The notes beneath the pieces were generated by a model, which saw only the letters and a list, made by a program, of their open reading frames with translations, did not search any database and was not told the DNA's origin. A DNA stretch of 34,638 nucleotides from Snodgrassella alvi (lineage in GTDB: Bacteria; Pseudomonadota; Gammaproteobacteria; Burkholderiales; Neisseriaceae): contig NZ_MDVC01000006.1 of NCBI RefSeq assembly GCF_002777425.1, positions 1 to 34,638 of the forward strand, written 5' to 3'. Numbering within the stretch: position 1 is the stretch's first letter; each line of letters starts with the position of its first letter. The position numbers and the translations under genes are program-made. Shown in pieces: positions 1 through 9,331 of this stretch.

Positions 1-1
1 A

Positions 2-97
2 ACCAGTTATAACACCGAAAGGCCTCATGAAGCATTAAATAATATGACGCCGATTGAGTATAAAACCCTAAGACAAGCAGTATTATTTTCTACTTGA
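2..97 (+). pseudogene. C-terminal fragment of IS3-family transposase OrfB
   Basis: The frame starting at base 2 reads TSYNTERPHEALNNMTPIEY and then runs to a stop at 95-97. The segment YNxERPHxALxxxTPxEY is the usual C-terminus of the rve integrase domain in IS3-family transposases. Only this tail is in the window; the rest may lie to the left. It is followed within about 20 bases by a second IS3 relic in the same orientation. Confidence 0.75.
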
Positions 98-117
98 AGC
101 TTGTACTAAGTTTGGGG

Positions 118-280
118 TATTTACATCAAGCCGCGATCTCTGTCAAAGAACTTTGCCGTAAATATATGGCATTGCCAATTCTATTTTTTATAAATGGCGG
201 GAAAATATGGTGGTATGGGAACATCCGATATCAAACGCATACAAGAGCTGGAGGCTGAAAACCGCAAGCTTAAGCAGATC
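118..280 (+). pseudogene. Decayed IS3-family OrfA (HTH_Tnp_1 type)
   Basis: Frames around here read AISVKELCRKY, then FYKWRE, then KYGGMGTSDIKRI followed by ELEAENRKLKQI. These are the helix-turn-helix and leucine-zipper parts of an IS3-family OrfA. At least one frame change lies near 190-200, because FYKWRE and KYGGM are in different frames. No intact start was found, so this is a pseudogene. The 62-residue open frame beginning at 194 is only the zipper part of it. Confidence 0.7.
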
Positions 281-351
281 TCGGGAGTTAGAAAAAAGTC
301 ATCCTGTTACTATTGCAATGAGCTGTTGGCTCAAGCCACTGTGCTTACTAT

Positions 352-570
352 TATCAACTTAAGTTACAGGATGATTCAGTGATTATGTTGGTACTACGTG
401 TTATCACAGACAGGCATTTACGCCTGGGCTTTCCCAAATGTTTTAATCGCATCGGAAAGCTCGGATATAAATGGACTCATAAACGTGTGTATCGAGTGTA
501 TTGCTAATAAAAGCTTAATTTCAGAGGAAAACGTAAACAACGTTTTCCTCCACGAAGCCCAGAAAAGATA
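352..570 (+). pseudogene. Decayed N-terminal part of IS3-family OrfB
   Basis: The frame from 352 reads LRVITDRHLRLGF, KLGYKWTHKRVYRVY and, after two stop codons at about 506-511, KLNFRGKRKQRFPP. This matches the segment before the integrase core of IS3-family OrfB (HKRVYRLYRELGLNLRRKRK type). The catalytic DDE core is missing. The gene is interrupted and non-functional. Confidence 0.65.
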
Positions 571-682
571 GTGTTTTAAGTATCAACAAGAAATTTACAC
601 ATACTGGATAAAATTGCAGAATAACAACAATTTAAAAATTGCTAATGACATCGCATGTTTAACATTTATTTGCGTAATATGC

Positions 683-988
683 TCAATTCGTCTTATAAAC
701 CGTATATGCATAAATCGCAAGCTTACGTATAAGCGCCATAATAATAATTTTGGACGTCTTGCCACTATTTTGCAGCCCTAGATACAAAATTAGGATATAG
801 ATTTTAGAATAAGCCAATATCGCAGGCATATACAATGCAGTCCTATATTCAGACTTGCCAACTTTCGATATGTGCCTCCTACCTTTCAATGGCTTACCAG
901 ATTCCATCTTGCGAGGATTCAGGCCAAGATAGACTCCAAATTGATTCGCAGACTCAAACATATCAGTAGAAGTCAAAACTGACAACAA
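683..988 (-). pseudogene. IS110-family transposase, C-terminal fragment
   Basis: The product contains FESANQFGVYLGLNPRKMES, GKPLKGRRHISKVGKSEYR and ALYMPAI, followed by a GKTSKIIIMALIRKL tail. This is the Transposase_20 (C-terminal) domain of IS110-family transposases, which carries the serine-recombinase-like part. The N-terminal RuvC-like DEDD domain is absent; a stop sits in frame at 1025-1027 and only a TTG could serve as start. It is a truncated relic. Confidence 0.75.
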
Positions 989-1269
989 AACTACAGTGGA
1001 ATTAAAGATAATACATTGAATTATCTACAATAGCTATGCTTATGGCTTAAATCTGCATTACTTTCAAAAAATACTTTTAATATTTTCCATTTTTCCAATA
1101 ACTGAACATCAAAATGCGTTATCAGTACCTAATCCATGAGCAGAATACACAGTTTGTTCTGGTGCAAAAAAAAGCTACAAGCAGTATGTAGCTTTTGAAT
1201 ATTCGGAACAAGCCAAATTTTAGCCGGTGTGCAGTGTATATCACGTTTTAAAGTGAAATAAGATTTAAA
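989..1269. other. Gene-free stretch between IS relic and mscL
   Basis: These 281 bases contain no credible gene. The only clear structure is the hairpin terminator at 1165-1196, which serves mscL. The rest is AT-rich and may include decayed IS110 sequence. Confidence 0.5.
1165..1196 (-). terminator. Terminator downstream of mscL
   Basis: AAAAGCTACA and TGTAGCTTTT form a perfect 10-bp stem with a 7-base loop. Read on the - strand it ends in eight T residues. It lies about 75 bases past the mscL stop. Confidence 0.8.
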
Positions 1270-1719
1270 TTAACTTAGCTCAGAAGTACAGTTCGGGCAG
1301 CGCTTGGCTTCTAGCGGAATTTCGGTACAGCATTGTGGGCACTGTTTAGTCGTGGTTTTAGGCGGGGGATTTTTATGCAGCTTATTAATTGCTTTAACAA
1401 CCATAAAAATGGCGAAGCCTACAATAATCAGGCTGATAACGGTATTAATAAATAAGCCAATATTCAGGGTTACCGCTCCGGCAGCCTGTGCGGCACCAAG
1501 CGTTTCATAAGGGCCGGGCGATTTTGAACCATCGCGCAAAGTAAAAAACAGATTAGAAAAATCCACTCCGCCAATCAGTAAACCTATCGGTGGCATAATC
1601 ACATTGTCTACCAGTGATTTCACCATATTGGTAAAAGCCGTACCCACTACCATACCGACAGCCAGATCGATTACATTGCCACGTAATAAAAAAGCTTTAA
1701 ACTGTTCAAAAAACTTCAT
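1270..1719 (-). CDS. mscL: Large-conductance mechanosensitive channel MscL with C-terminal zinc ribbon
   Basis: MscL forms a homopentameric inner-membrane channel that opens under high membrane tension and releases solutes on hypo-osmotic shock. The N-terminus MKFFEQFKAFLLRGNVIDLA with VGMVVGTAF is the family signature (N-terminal helix and TM1, about residues 1-45). TM2 spans about 82-110. The usual charged C-terminal helix is replaced by a proline-rich linker and a zinc ribbon with Cys127, Cys130, Cys141 and Cys144. An in-frame ATG four codons upstream (1731) overlaps the GGAG Shine-Dalgarno of the chosen start, so 1719 is preferred. The gene lies downstream of fabI on the same strand, with a terminator between them. 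Confidence 0.95.
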   Translation of the reverse strand: MKFFEQFKAFLLRGNVIDLAVGMVVGTAFTNMVKSLVDNVIMPPIGLLIGGVDFSNLFFTLRDGSKSPGPYETLGAAQAAGAVTLNIGLFINTVISLIIVGFAIFMVVKAINKLHKNPPPKTTTKQCPQCCTEIPLEAKRCPNCTSELS

Positions 1720-1821
1720 GCCTGTCTCCATGGTTGGAATAAAATGAAATAATTGGTTTCATGTTAGCGCGATTATGCAAGTAGGTAAGCCTGAGCAGGG
1801 TTATGCAATGTAAAAATAATA

Positions 1822-1853
1822 AAAGCTGCCTGAACGGGAATGCAGGCAGCTTT
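1822..1853 (-). terminator. Terminator downstream of fabI
   Basis: AAAGCTGCCTG (1822-1832) and CAGGCAGCTTT (1843-1853) form an 11-bp perfect stem with a 10-base loop; on the - strand a TTTTATTATTTTT run follows. The segment AAGCTGCCTGAA differs by one base from the Simonsiella-type DNA uptake sequence AGGCTGCCTGAA, and Neisseriaceae often use inverted uptake sequences as terminators. Confidence 0.8.
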
Positions 1854-1870
1854 GAATAAAGTGTTGTGAA

Positions 1871-2680
1871 TCAGCTATTACGCGTGCTAACCAAATCTTC
1901 TGGTACACCCAGAGCATTAATGTTGTAGCCACCATCAACATAGGTGATTTCACCGGTGATGCCAGAAGCCAGATCGGATAACAGAAAAGCAGCAGTATTA
2001 CCCACTTCTTCAATGGTGATATTGCGGCGAATCGGATTTTGTGCTGAAACATGCGTCAGCAGGCGGCTGAAATTGGCAATGCCGGAGGCGGCCAGTGTTT
2101 TAATCGGGCCGGCTGAAATACCATTACAGCGAATACCTTCCGCTCCCAGACAGGCCGCAGTAAAGCGGATACCGGCTTCCAGTGAAGCCTTGGCCATACC
2201 CATCACATTGTAATTGGGAATAGCACGTACAGCACCCAGATAGGTAAGTGCCAGAATAGAGCTGTTATGGCCACTCATTAACGGCCGTGCAGCTTTAGCC
2301 AGTGCAGGCAGACTATAGGCTGATACTTCGTGAGCAGTCATAAATGCTTCACGGGTAATGCTGTCCAGAAAATCTCCGTTTAAAGCTTCTTTTGGTGCAA
2401 AAGCAATGGCGTGTACCAGTCCGTCCAGTTGTGACCAGCTTTGGCTCAAATCAGCAAATAACTGATTGATTTCTTCATCGCTTTGTACATCGCAGCGATA
2501 CACCAGTTCGGAACCAAGTCCGGCCGCCATTTTACGTACTCGGTCTTCCAGTTTGTCTACTACATAGGTAAAAGCCAGTTCTGCACCCTGTTCATGGCAG
2601 GCTTTGGCTATACCATAGGCGATAGAGCGTTCAGAAATCATACCAGTGATGAGGATTTTTTTGCCTTGCAAAAAGCCCAT
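1871..2680 (-). CDS. fabI: Enoyl-[acyl-carrier-protein] reductase (NADH)
   Basis: FabI catalyses the last reduction of each fatty-acid elongation cycle, turning trans-2-enoyl-ACP into acyl-ACP with NADH. It is a cytosolic homotetramer and the target of triclosan. The protein is 269 residues, close to the usual 258-265. The divergent SDR nucleotide motif ITGMISERSIAYGIAKA is at 11-27. The catalytic pair follows the FabI spacing: Tyr147 in LTYLGA, Tyr157 in NYNVMGMAK and Lys164. The start at 2680 is preceded by AAGGATAATAATT. A possible -10 (TATAAT on the - strand) lies at 2725-2730, with no clear -35. Confidence 0.96.
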   Translation of the reverse strand: MGFLQGKKILITGMISERSIAYGIAKACHEQGAELAFTYVVDKLEDRVRKMAAGLGSELVYRCDVQSDEEINQLFADLSQSWSQLDGLVHAIAFAPKEALNGDFLDSITREAFMTAHEVSAYSLPALAKAARPLMSGHNSSILALTYLGAVRAIPNYNVMGMAKASLEAGIRFTAACLGAEGIRCNGISAGPIKTLAASGIANFSRLLTHVSAQNPIRRNITIEEVGNTAAFLLSDLASGITGEITYVDGGYNINALGVPEDLVSTRNS

Positions 2681-2777
2681 AATTATTATCCTTGAACGTG
2701 ATTTGTGTTTAGCTTAAAGGCCGCATTATAACTAATATTTACTTTTGCGCGTAATGCTTGTGTAGAGTAGAAACTTT

Positions 2778-2816
2778 AAAACCGAGCAGTTGACGTATAA
2801 TCAACTGCCCGGTTTT
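2778..2816 (-). terminator. Terminator downstream of trxB
   Basis: AAAACCGAGCAGTTGA (2778-2793) pairs with TCAACTGCCCGGTTTT (2801-2816) with one mismatch. It lies 17 bases past the trxB stop and has A/T runs on both flanks, so it may work in both directions. Confidence 0.75.
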
Positions 2817-2832
2817 CTGACAAATAAAACAA

Positions 2833-3798
<966 letters not shown>

Positions 3799-3928
3799 TT
3801 ATTATTGTAGCAATGTTGTGATGAATAAATGGTAGTAACTGTACCACAATACCCATCGGGGATTAAATTTTGTGCCACTGATGTGACAGGGCTATGGTTT
3901 GCCTGCGGCACAGCAGGGAAGTAAATCT

Positions 3929-4123
3929 TTAATGGTGATTTTCAGCAATGCCATCCAGATGGTATTGCTTGCCACAATAAGGACACTCAATGCTGCTGTT
4001 GGACTGAATTGGTAAAAACACTCGTGGATGGCCGTTCCAGTTTCCGTTTTCTGAGCCGGTGCATATCAGAGGTAAATCATGTGGGGTAATAGTGGCAACA
4101 GACTGGGCAGTACTACTCATCAT
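3929..4123 (-). CDS. Small zinc-finger (zf-CHCC) protein
   Basis: This 64-residue protein has Cys21, His32 in NGHPRVFLPI, then Cys47 and Cys50 in ECPYCGKQYHL. That C-x-H-x-C-x2-C layout is the zf-CHCC domain also found in the NDUFS6 subunit of mitochondrial complex I. Bacterial versions are short, are common next to ilvE in betaproteobacteria, and have no settled function. AAGGA precedes two adjacent ATG codons, so the start may be 4123 or 4120. It follows ilvE on the same strand, but ilvE has its own terminator inside the roughly 90-base gap. Confidence 0.85.
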   Translation of the reverse strand: MMSSTAQSVATITPHDLPLICTGSENGNWNGHPRVFLPIQSNSSIECPYCGKQYHLDGIAENHH

Positions 4124-4159
4124 ATTTTCCTTGGTTCAGCTAAAAAGCAATCATATAAA

Positions 4160-4200
4160 ACAGGTCTGATTACGATAAATACACTGTTAATCAGACCTGT
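4160..4200 (-). terminator. Terminator downstream of ilvE
   Basis: ACAGGTCTGATTA (4160-4172) and TAATCAGACCTGT (4188-4200) form a perfect 13-bp stem. On the - strand it is followed by TTTTATATG. It lies just after the ilvE stop and before the zinc-finger gene. Confidence 0.8.
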
Positions 4201-4210
4201 TGTCAGGTGG

Positions 4211-5134
4211 TTAGCCAATATAGGTTAACCAGGATTCATACTTGGCATTTTTGCCATGAACAATTTCAAAATAACGTTGCTGAATCTCTGTGGTTAACGG
4301 CCCACGGACACCACAGCCAATAACACGGCCATCTACTTCACGGATTGGTGTTACTTCAGCAGCAGTACCAGTGAAGAATGCTTCATCAGCACAATAAACT
4401 TCGTCACGGGTGATGCGTTTTTCAGAAACAGTTAACTGCATATCCGCGGCAATTGCCATCACAGTACGCCGGGTAATTCCGTCCAGAGCCGCATCTAGTG
4501 CAGGGGTATAGAGTTTGCCATCATTCACAATAAAAATGTTTTCACCCGAACCTTCGGCAACAAAACCATTTGAATCCAGCATGATGGCTTCATCGTAGCC
4601 ATTACGTGTTGCTTCGGTATTGGCCATGATGGAATTCATGTAATTGCCATTGGCTTTGGCTTTAATCATGGTGATATTTGGGTGATGGCGGGTAAACGAG
4701 CTGATTTGCACGCGAATACCACGCTGCATGCCTTCTTCACCCAGATAAGCGCCCCAGGGCCAGGCAGCAACAATTACCTCCACATCATCCTGATCTGGTG
4801 CCACACCCAGCTTGTTCGAGCCATAAAAGGCCATTGGGCGGAAATAGCATGAAGCCAGTTTGTTGGCTTTAACCACTTCAATATGCGCCTGATTAATTTG
4901 TTCCTGCGAAAACGGCAGGTGCATACCGGTAATTTTGGCTGAATTGAACAGGCGTTTAGTGTGATCGTGCAAACGAAAGATGGCTGTTCCATGCTGAGCT
5001 TCGTAAGCACGTACACCTTCAAAAACCCCCATGCCATAATGTAATGTGTGCGTTAATACGTGGGTTTGGGCATTTCTCCAGTCAACAAGATTACCATTAA
5101 ACCAGATAAAACCGTCGCGATCGGCCATAGACAT
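4211..5134 (-). CDS. ilvE: Branched-chain amino acid aminotransferase
   Basis: IlvE makes leucine, isoleucine and valine from their 2-oxo acids with glutamate as amino donor, using PLP. It is a class IV (fold type IV) aminotransferase; 307 residues is the normal size. The HYGMGVFEG segment at 32-40 and FRPMAFYG at 98-105 are typical. The PLP lysine is Lys160 in KAKANGNYMNS. The GFVAEGSGENIF motif and FTGTAAEVTPI near the C-terminus bind cofactor phosphate. The start follows TTGGAGAAG. It is transcribed from a strong promoter at 5306-5333. Confidence 0.96.
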   Translation of the reverse strand: MSMADRDGFIWFNGNLVDWRNAQTHVLTHTLHYGMGVFEGVRAYEAQHGTAIFRLHDHTKRLFNSAKITGMHLPFSQEQINQAHIEVVKANKLASCYFRPMAFYGSNKLGVAPDQDDVEVIVAAWPWGAYLGEEGMQRGIRVQISSFTRHHPNITMIKAKANGNYMNSIMANTEATRNGYDEAIMLDSNGFVAEGSGENIFIVNDGKLYTPALDAALDGITRRTVMAIAADMQLTVSEKRITRDEVYCADEAFFTGTAAEVTPIREVDGRVIGCGVRGPLTTEIQQRYFEIVHGKNAKYESWLTYIG

Positions 5135-5465
5135 AATAAAACTTCTCCAAAATTAAGACATTAAGCTGCGTAGCCGGAACCCTGTCTTGCAATGGATAGG
5201 GCAAGGCAGTGTTGATGACTTGGGCAGTACAGAAAAAATAATGGTAAAAGCAGCCTGTGGTCTTAGCTTTAGCCATGGTTGCCGTTACTTTATGTAAACG
5301 TAAATATTATACACTGCCTATTTTACTTGCCAATGCTGAAAACACGGTCAGCTTTTGCTAAAAAGCAGCGAAATCGTTTAAACTGTGCTGCTTCTTGGAT
5401 AAACTGGCTGGTATCTGGCATATAATTGTTTTTTCAGAAAACGATGCATTACAGGGTGGATAGGC
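5135..5465. other. Divergent intergenic region ilvE / lapA
   Basis: This 331-base region holds the ilvE promoter on the - strand and, on the + strand, a TATAAT at about 5421 that may serve lapA-lapB, although its -35 is weak. No RNA gene is recognised. Confidence 0.5.
5306..5333 (-). promoter_or_regulatory. Predicted sigma-70 promoter for ilvE
   Basis: On the - strand TTGGCA (5333-5328) and TATAAT (5311-5306) are separated by 16 bases. The leader to the ilvE start would be about 165 bases. It holds an open frame that begins MAKAKTTGCFYHYFF and overlaps ilvE, but no attenuator-like hairpin was recognised. Confidence 0.6.
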
Positions 5466-5786
5466 ATGAAGATTATTTATACATTAATAAAAATAGTGGT
5501 GGTGCTGGCATTTTTATTACTGGCTGTTAGCAACACACAATTGATTGCATTTAATTATCTGCCCGGGCAGATGGTGAATTTACCGTTAATTGTGCTCTTG
5601 CTGATATTCTTTATTATCGGTGCTGTTTTTGGCGTTTTTGCCATGTTTGGCCGTTTGTTGCGCCTGCGCAGTCAGGTTAATCAGTTGCAGAACCAACTTA
5701 ATAGACAAGCTAAAGCGGCCAGCCAGACTGTACATGCTGAAAATGTTGTGACAGTTAAACCGGCAGAATCCAGTAATATCAAATAG
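5466..5786 (+). CDS. lapA: LapA-domain (DUF1049) inner-membrane protein
   Basis: A 106-residue protein with two hydrophobic segments, about residues 5-24 and 40-62, followed by a short coiled coil rich in Gln and Asn (RSQVNQLQNQLNRQ). This is the LapA/YciS layout. In E. coli, LapA works with LapB in control of lipopolysaccharide synthesis through FtsH turnover of LpxC. The start has GGTGGA upstream. lapB follows after 24 bases, so the two form an operon, as in many Gram-negative bacteria. Confidence 0.85.
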   Translation: MKIIYTLIKIVVVLAFLLLAVSNTQLIAFNYLPGQMVNLPLIVLLLIFFIIGAVFGVFAMFGRLLRLRSQVNQLQNQLNRQAKAASQTVHAENVVTVKPAESSNIK

Positions 5787-5810
5787 AGTAGAAGAAAGTA
5801 AGCAGTTAGT

Positions 5811-6995
5811 ATGGATAATAATGATTTCTGGATGTGGCTGGCGCCGATTATTCTGCTACCGGTATTTTTTGCCATGGGCTGGTTTGCTGCACGTGTGGAC
5901 ATGCGTACAGTGCTGAAGCAGGCGAAAGCCATTCCGGAAGGATTTTATAAAAGTCTGGATGCTCTGGTTGAACGTAAAAGCGCAGTGGCCGTACGGGAAC
6001 TGGCAGAAGTGGTGGATCAGCAAAATGATGCCCGCCAAAGTACTTATGAACTACATCTAACTTTGGGCAAGCTGTATCGCCAGCGTGGTGAAAACGATAA
6101 AGCCATTACCTTGCACCAGAGGTTGCTGGAGTTGCCAGAAACCATTGCAGAACGTCGTGATACGCTAATGTTTGAGCTTGGTCAGGACTATCAGGCAGCA
6201 GGTCTGGTTGACCGTGCAGAACAGATACTGGTTGGTTTACTTAATGGCAGTAAAGCCAGACAGGCACGGCAGATACTGTTGAATATTTACCAGCAGGATC
6301 GCGATTGGGAGAAAGCCATTAAGCTGGCTGAGGAACTCAGCACCGGCGATCAGACTTACCAGTTTGAAATTGCCCAGTTTTACTGTGAACTGGCACAATT
6401 GGCACTGTATCAGTCTGAATACAACAAAGCGCGCGAATATATTTTTCAGGCATTGGCCGTAAACCGCAAATGCAGCCGTGCCAATATGATTCTGGGCGAT
6501 GTAGAGCTGAAACAGCAGAATTATCAGGCTGCAATAGATGCTTATAGCGCTATAGAGAAACAGAATTATGAATATCTGAGTCTGGTAGGTGAGCGCTTGT
6601 ACGATGCCTATGATGGTTTACAGAAAGCGGCTGACGGAATTGAGGTATTAATTGGTTTTGCGCAGACTTTCCCACAGCTTGATCTGTCTGGCGTGATTTA
6701 TGAAAAATCCCTGCCTGTCTTTGGTGAAGACAGAGCCAGAGAAATTGTTATTGATCTGGTACGGCGCAGACCCACTCTTACTGGAACTTATCGTTTACTC
6801 GGGGTATTGCAGACCAATATTAATCCGAAGTGGAAAGTTGATGTCGACATGATGCGCTCGGTAGTGGGTATGCAGATGCAGAAATCTGTCATGTACCGCT
6901 GCCGCCACTGCCATTTTAAATCACAGGTTTATTTCTGGCACTGTCCGGCCTGCAATAAATGGGAAACATTTACCCCTAACCGTATCGATGTTTAG
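5811..6995 (+). CDS. lapB: Lipopolysaccharide assembly protein LapB (TPR, rubredoxin-like)
   Basis: LapB (YciM) is an inner-membrane-anchored cytoplasmic TPR protein that presents LpxC to FtsH and so sets lipopolysaccharide output. The 394 residues comprise an N-terminal membrane anchor (about 6-24), a long tetratricopeptide region (about 55-300) and a C-terminal rubredoxin-like zinc site with Cys364, Cys367, Cys378 and Cys381 (YRCRHCHF and FWHCPACNKW). Length and order match the family. It follows lapA directly. The next gene, pyrF, is separated by 142 bases holding a large inverted repeat. Confidence 0.95.
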   Translation: MDNNDFWMWLAPIILLPVFFAMGWFAARVDMRTVLKQAKAIPEGFYKSLDALVERKSAVAVRELAEVVDQQNDARQSTYELHLTLGKLYRQRGENDKAITLHQRLLELPETIAERRDTLMFELGQDYQAAGLVDRAEQILVGLLNGSKARQARQILLNIYQQDRDWEKAIKLAEELSTGDQTYQFEIAQFYCELAQLALYQSEYNKAREYIFQALAVNRKCSRANMILGDVELKQQNYQAAIDAYSAIEKQNYEYLSLVGERLYDAYDGLQKAADGIEVLIGFAQTFPQLDLSGVIYEKSLPVFGEDRAREIVIDLVRRRPTLTGTYRLLGVLQTNINPKWKVDVDMMRSVVGMQMQKSVMYRCRHCHFKSQVYFWHCPACNKWETFTPNRIDV

Positions 6996-7060
6996 CCTCC
7001 TGATAAGCTTTTAAACAAATAAGCACCCTTAGCTGTGCATAGCCATCAATAAGTGAAATT

Positions 7061-7104
7061 AACTACTCAAATTGAAATTAGAATTTTGGAGAATTTGAGT
7101 AGTT
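7061..7104 (+). repeat. Perfect 13-bp inverted repeat before pyrF
   Basis: AACTACTCAAATT (7061-7073) and AATTTGAGTAGTT (7092-7104) are exact reverse complements with an 18-base loop. It is followed by GTGTTTTGT, so it could end lapAB transcription or form part of the pyrF leader. The two roles cannot be told apart from sequence. Confidence 0.6.
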
Positions 7105-7137
7105 GTGTTTTGTATTTAATTGTTAAACTTGAAGAAT

Positions 7138-7866
7138 ATGAATCCATTAATGCTTGATAACACCCTGATTAATCAGCCAGCAAAACCTGTGATTGTTGCG
7201 CTGGATTTTGCCAGTGCAGAAACAACACTGGATTTTGTGCGCCAGCTAGACCCTAATTTGTGTCAGCTTAAAATCGGCAAGGAGCTGTTTACCGCTACCG
7301 GACGCTATCTGGTTGAACAACTGGTATTACAGGGCTATCGGATTTTTCTGGATTTAAAATACCATGATATTCCCAATACTGTTGCTTCTGCCTGTAAGGT
7401 GGCTGCTGATATGGGGGTATGGATGGTGGACATGCATGCTTCCGGAGGGCGCAGAATGATGGAAGCGGCCGCAGAAGCAGTAAGTAATTGTAGCCAGCCA
7501 CCATTATTGATTGCGGTAACAGTTTTAACCAGCATGACTCAGGCAGAACTGGCTGAAACTGGCATAAACACCCCCATAGACGAAGTGGTATTACGTCTGG
7601 CAGAACTTACCCGGCAATCAGGACTGGATGGTGTGGTATGCTCTGCGCAGGAAGCTTCTTTATTGCGCCAGCAACTGGGAGAAGAATTTTTACTGGTTAC
7701 GCCCGGCATCCGCCTGCACAACACAATTGAAGATGACCAGCGCCGTATTATGACACCTAAAGCTGCTCTAGCCGCAGGTAGCAGCTATCTGGTAATGGGG
7801 CGGCCAATTACTCAAAGTGAAAACCCCGCCGAGATATTGCAACAAGTCAATAATGGCCTGATTTAG
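7138..7866 (+). CDS. pyrF: Orotidine 5'-phosphate decarboxylase
   Basis: PyrF converts orotidine monophosphate to UMP, the last step of de novo pyrimidine synthesis, in the cytosol. The protein has VIVALDFAS near the N-terminus, LKIGKELFT and the catalytic segment FLDLKYHDIPNTV, whose Asp-x-Lys-x-x-Asp array is diagnostic. The phosphate-binding part is VTPGIR and VMGRPIT. ATG at 7138 is used; a TTG six codons upstream is possible but has no better ribosome site. The length of 242 residues is normal for the family. Confidence 0.96.
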   Translation: MNPLMLDNTLINQPAKPVIVALDFASAETTLDFVRQLDPNLCQLKIGKELFTATGRYLVEQLVLQGYRIFLDLKYHDIPNTVASACKVAADMGVWMVDMHASGGRRMMEAAAEAVSNCSQPPLLIAVTVLTSMTQAELAETGINTPIDEVVLRLAELTRQSGLDGVVCSAQEASLLRQQLGEEFLLVTPGIRLHNTIEDDQRRIMTPKAALAAGSSYLVMGRPITQSENPAEILQQVNNGLI

Positions 7867-7886
7867 GTCGGGATACATCAACGTAA

Positions 7887-7922
7887 AAATGCCTGCAATC
7901 AGTATACGCTAGCAGGCATTTT
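7887..7922. terminator. Bidirectional terminator between pyrF and the monooxygenase gene
   Basis: AAAATGCCTGC (7887-7897) and GCAGGCATTTT (7912-7922) form an 11-bp stem with A and T runs on both sides. It separates two convergent genes. Confidence 0.8.
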
Positions 7923-7949
7923 ATATATTAATATATTAACTAAAACTAA

Positions 7950-9164
7950 TTAACCAGTTAGCTGTTTGCTAATCAGTTTTTTCACTGGTGGCAAGTTATT
8001 ACTGATGCGTAATACCAATGATCGCATCAGGCGGGCGGGCGGGCTGTCATTGGTAAATAAAGATACCATTGCATTTGTTCCATGATACAGTACACGAGTA
8101 TGTGGCATATGCTGTCTCTGGTACTGTGCCAGTAAGCTTTGACTACCGATATCTTTGCCTTTACGTACGGCTTCATTAATCAGCTTGGCTAATATGCTCA
8201 CACCACTCAATCCCAGATTAAAACCGTGTGCAGTTACCGGATGCATGCCGACAGCAACGTCACCAATCAAGGCACTACGCTGAGCATAAAATGCATTGGC
8301 GTGAACACCGACTAGTGGATAATGATGAACGGTGCTAACCAGATGCATCTCACCAAGTTTGCCCTTTAGCTGTCTGGTAATATCTACTGCAAGCTGCGCA
8401 GGAGACATGGCTAGTATTGTGCCTGCGTGTTCATTATTAATCGTTATTACACAGTTAGTGAGGTTTTCTTCCAGAGGCAGTAGAGCAAGGGTGCGGCCAT
8501 AATGAAAACATTCCAGAGCAGTATGCTGATTACTCAAGGTATGGCGCATACGGAAAACAATAACAGTACGCCCGAAATCATGAATCTGGGCAGAAATACC
8601 TAACTGACGGCGTGTATTGGAAAAACGACTGTCAGCGGCAATCAGCAGCTTTCCGCTGAGAATCTGACCATTATCCAGAGTGGCTTCAATCCGATTGGCC
8701 GCTTCATTTTTCACATTAATAATGCTGTGCCCGGCAATGAAACAGACATTGTTAAATGGTTGTACTGCTTCATAGGCAGCACGCCGGATATGATGATTAC
8801 TGATAAGAAAGCCCAGTGAGCTGGCGGGTTTGCCTCGTGCCATAGTCGGCTGTTCGAAATGTAGCTGATAATTGGAGTAGCCGTTGATTACTTTGGCATC
8901 ACGCAAGGGATAAATCTCATCGGCTGGAACTTTGTCCCACATATCCAGTTGTTGCATCAATTCCTTGGAATAATGTGTCAGAGCGATTTCCCTGCCATCA
9001 AAAGGTGGTTGTGCCAGCGTAGCCAGTTCCTGTTTTTCTACCACGGTAATTGATAGTCCTGAGGGAGCCAGTGCACGTGCCAGACTCAAGCCGGCAGGAC
9101 CGGCGCCAACAATAATGACATCAGTTTCTTTGCCTGAGCATGGAGACACATTGTTTGCCGTCAT
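7950..9164 (-). CDS. ubiM: UbiH/UbiF-family FAD monooxygenase, probably UbiM
   Basis: This 404-residue class A flavin monooxygenase hydroxylates the ring of ubiquinone precursors. The N-terminal FAD motif is VIIVGAGPAGLSLARAL (Gly20, Gly22, Gly25). The second FAD motif near residue 300 reads LIGDVAVGMHPVTAHGFNLG, so Val-Ala-Val-Gly replaces the common Ala-Ala-His. That change and the Neisseriaceae setting point to UbiM, the broad-specificity ring hydroxylase found in Neisseria. UbiH or UbiF paralogues are the alternative. The gene is convergent with pyrF and stands alone. Confidence 0.75.
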   Translation of the reverse strand: MTANNVSPCSGKETDVIIVGAGPAGLSLARALAPSGLSITVVEKQELATLAQPPFDGREIALTHYSKELMQQLDMWDKVPADEIYPLRDAKVINGYSNYQLHFEQPTMARGKPASSLGFLISNHHIRRAAYEAVQPFNNVCFIAGHSIINVKNEAANRIEATLDNGQILSGKLLIAADSRFSNTRRQLGISAQIHDFGRTVIVFRMRHTLSNQHTALECFHYGRTLALLPLEENLTNCVITINNEHAGTILAMSPAQLAVDITRQLKGKLGEMHLVSTVHHYPLVGVHANAFYAQRSALIGDVAVGMHPVTAHGFNLGLSGVSILAKLINEAVRKGKDIGSQSLLAQYQRQHMPHTRVLYHGTNAMVSLFTNDSPPARLMRSLVLRISNNLPPVKKLISKQLTG

Positions 9165-9331
9165 AAAATCTATTCCTGAATAAATATATCCAATACTGCG
9201 TTAGGATAACTGAAAATCGGCATGAATCCTATCTTCATCGGTCAGAAAGTTAATAAATGTCAAGCTTAGCGCACAGTTTGCGGCTCTGTTAAAATCATGG
9301 AAATGGTATTTATATGTGGATGGTTACACAC

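Noticed and set aside
194-382. 62-residue ORF beginning MAGKYGG
   Set aside because: It is the zipper part of a decayed IS3 OrfA in one of several frames, not an intact gene.
5135-5300. Leader peptide and attenuator for ilvE
   Set aside because: The leader ORF is not rich in Leu, Ile or Val and no antiterminator/terminator pair was seen.
7295-7535. ORFs on the - strand within pyrF
   Set aside because: Shadows of the decarboxylase frame with no independent support.
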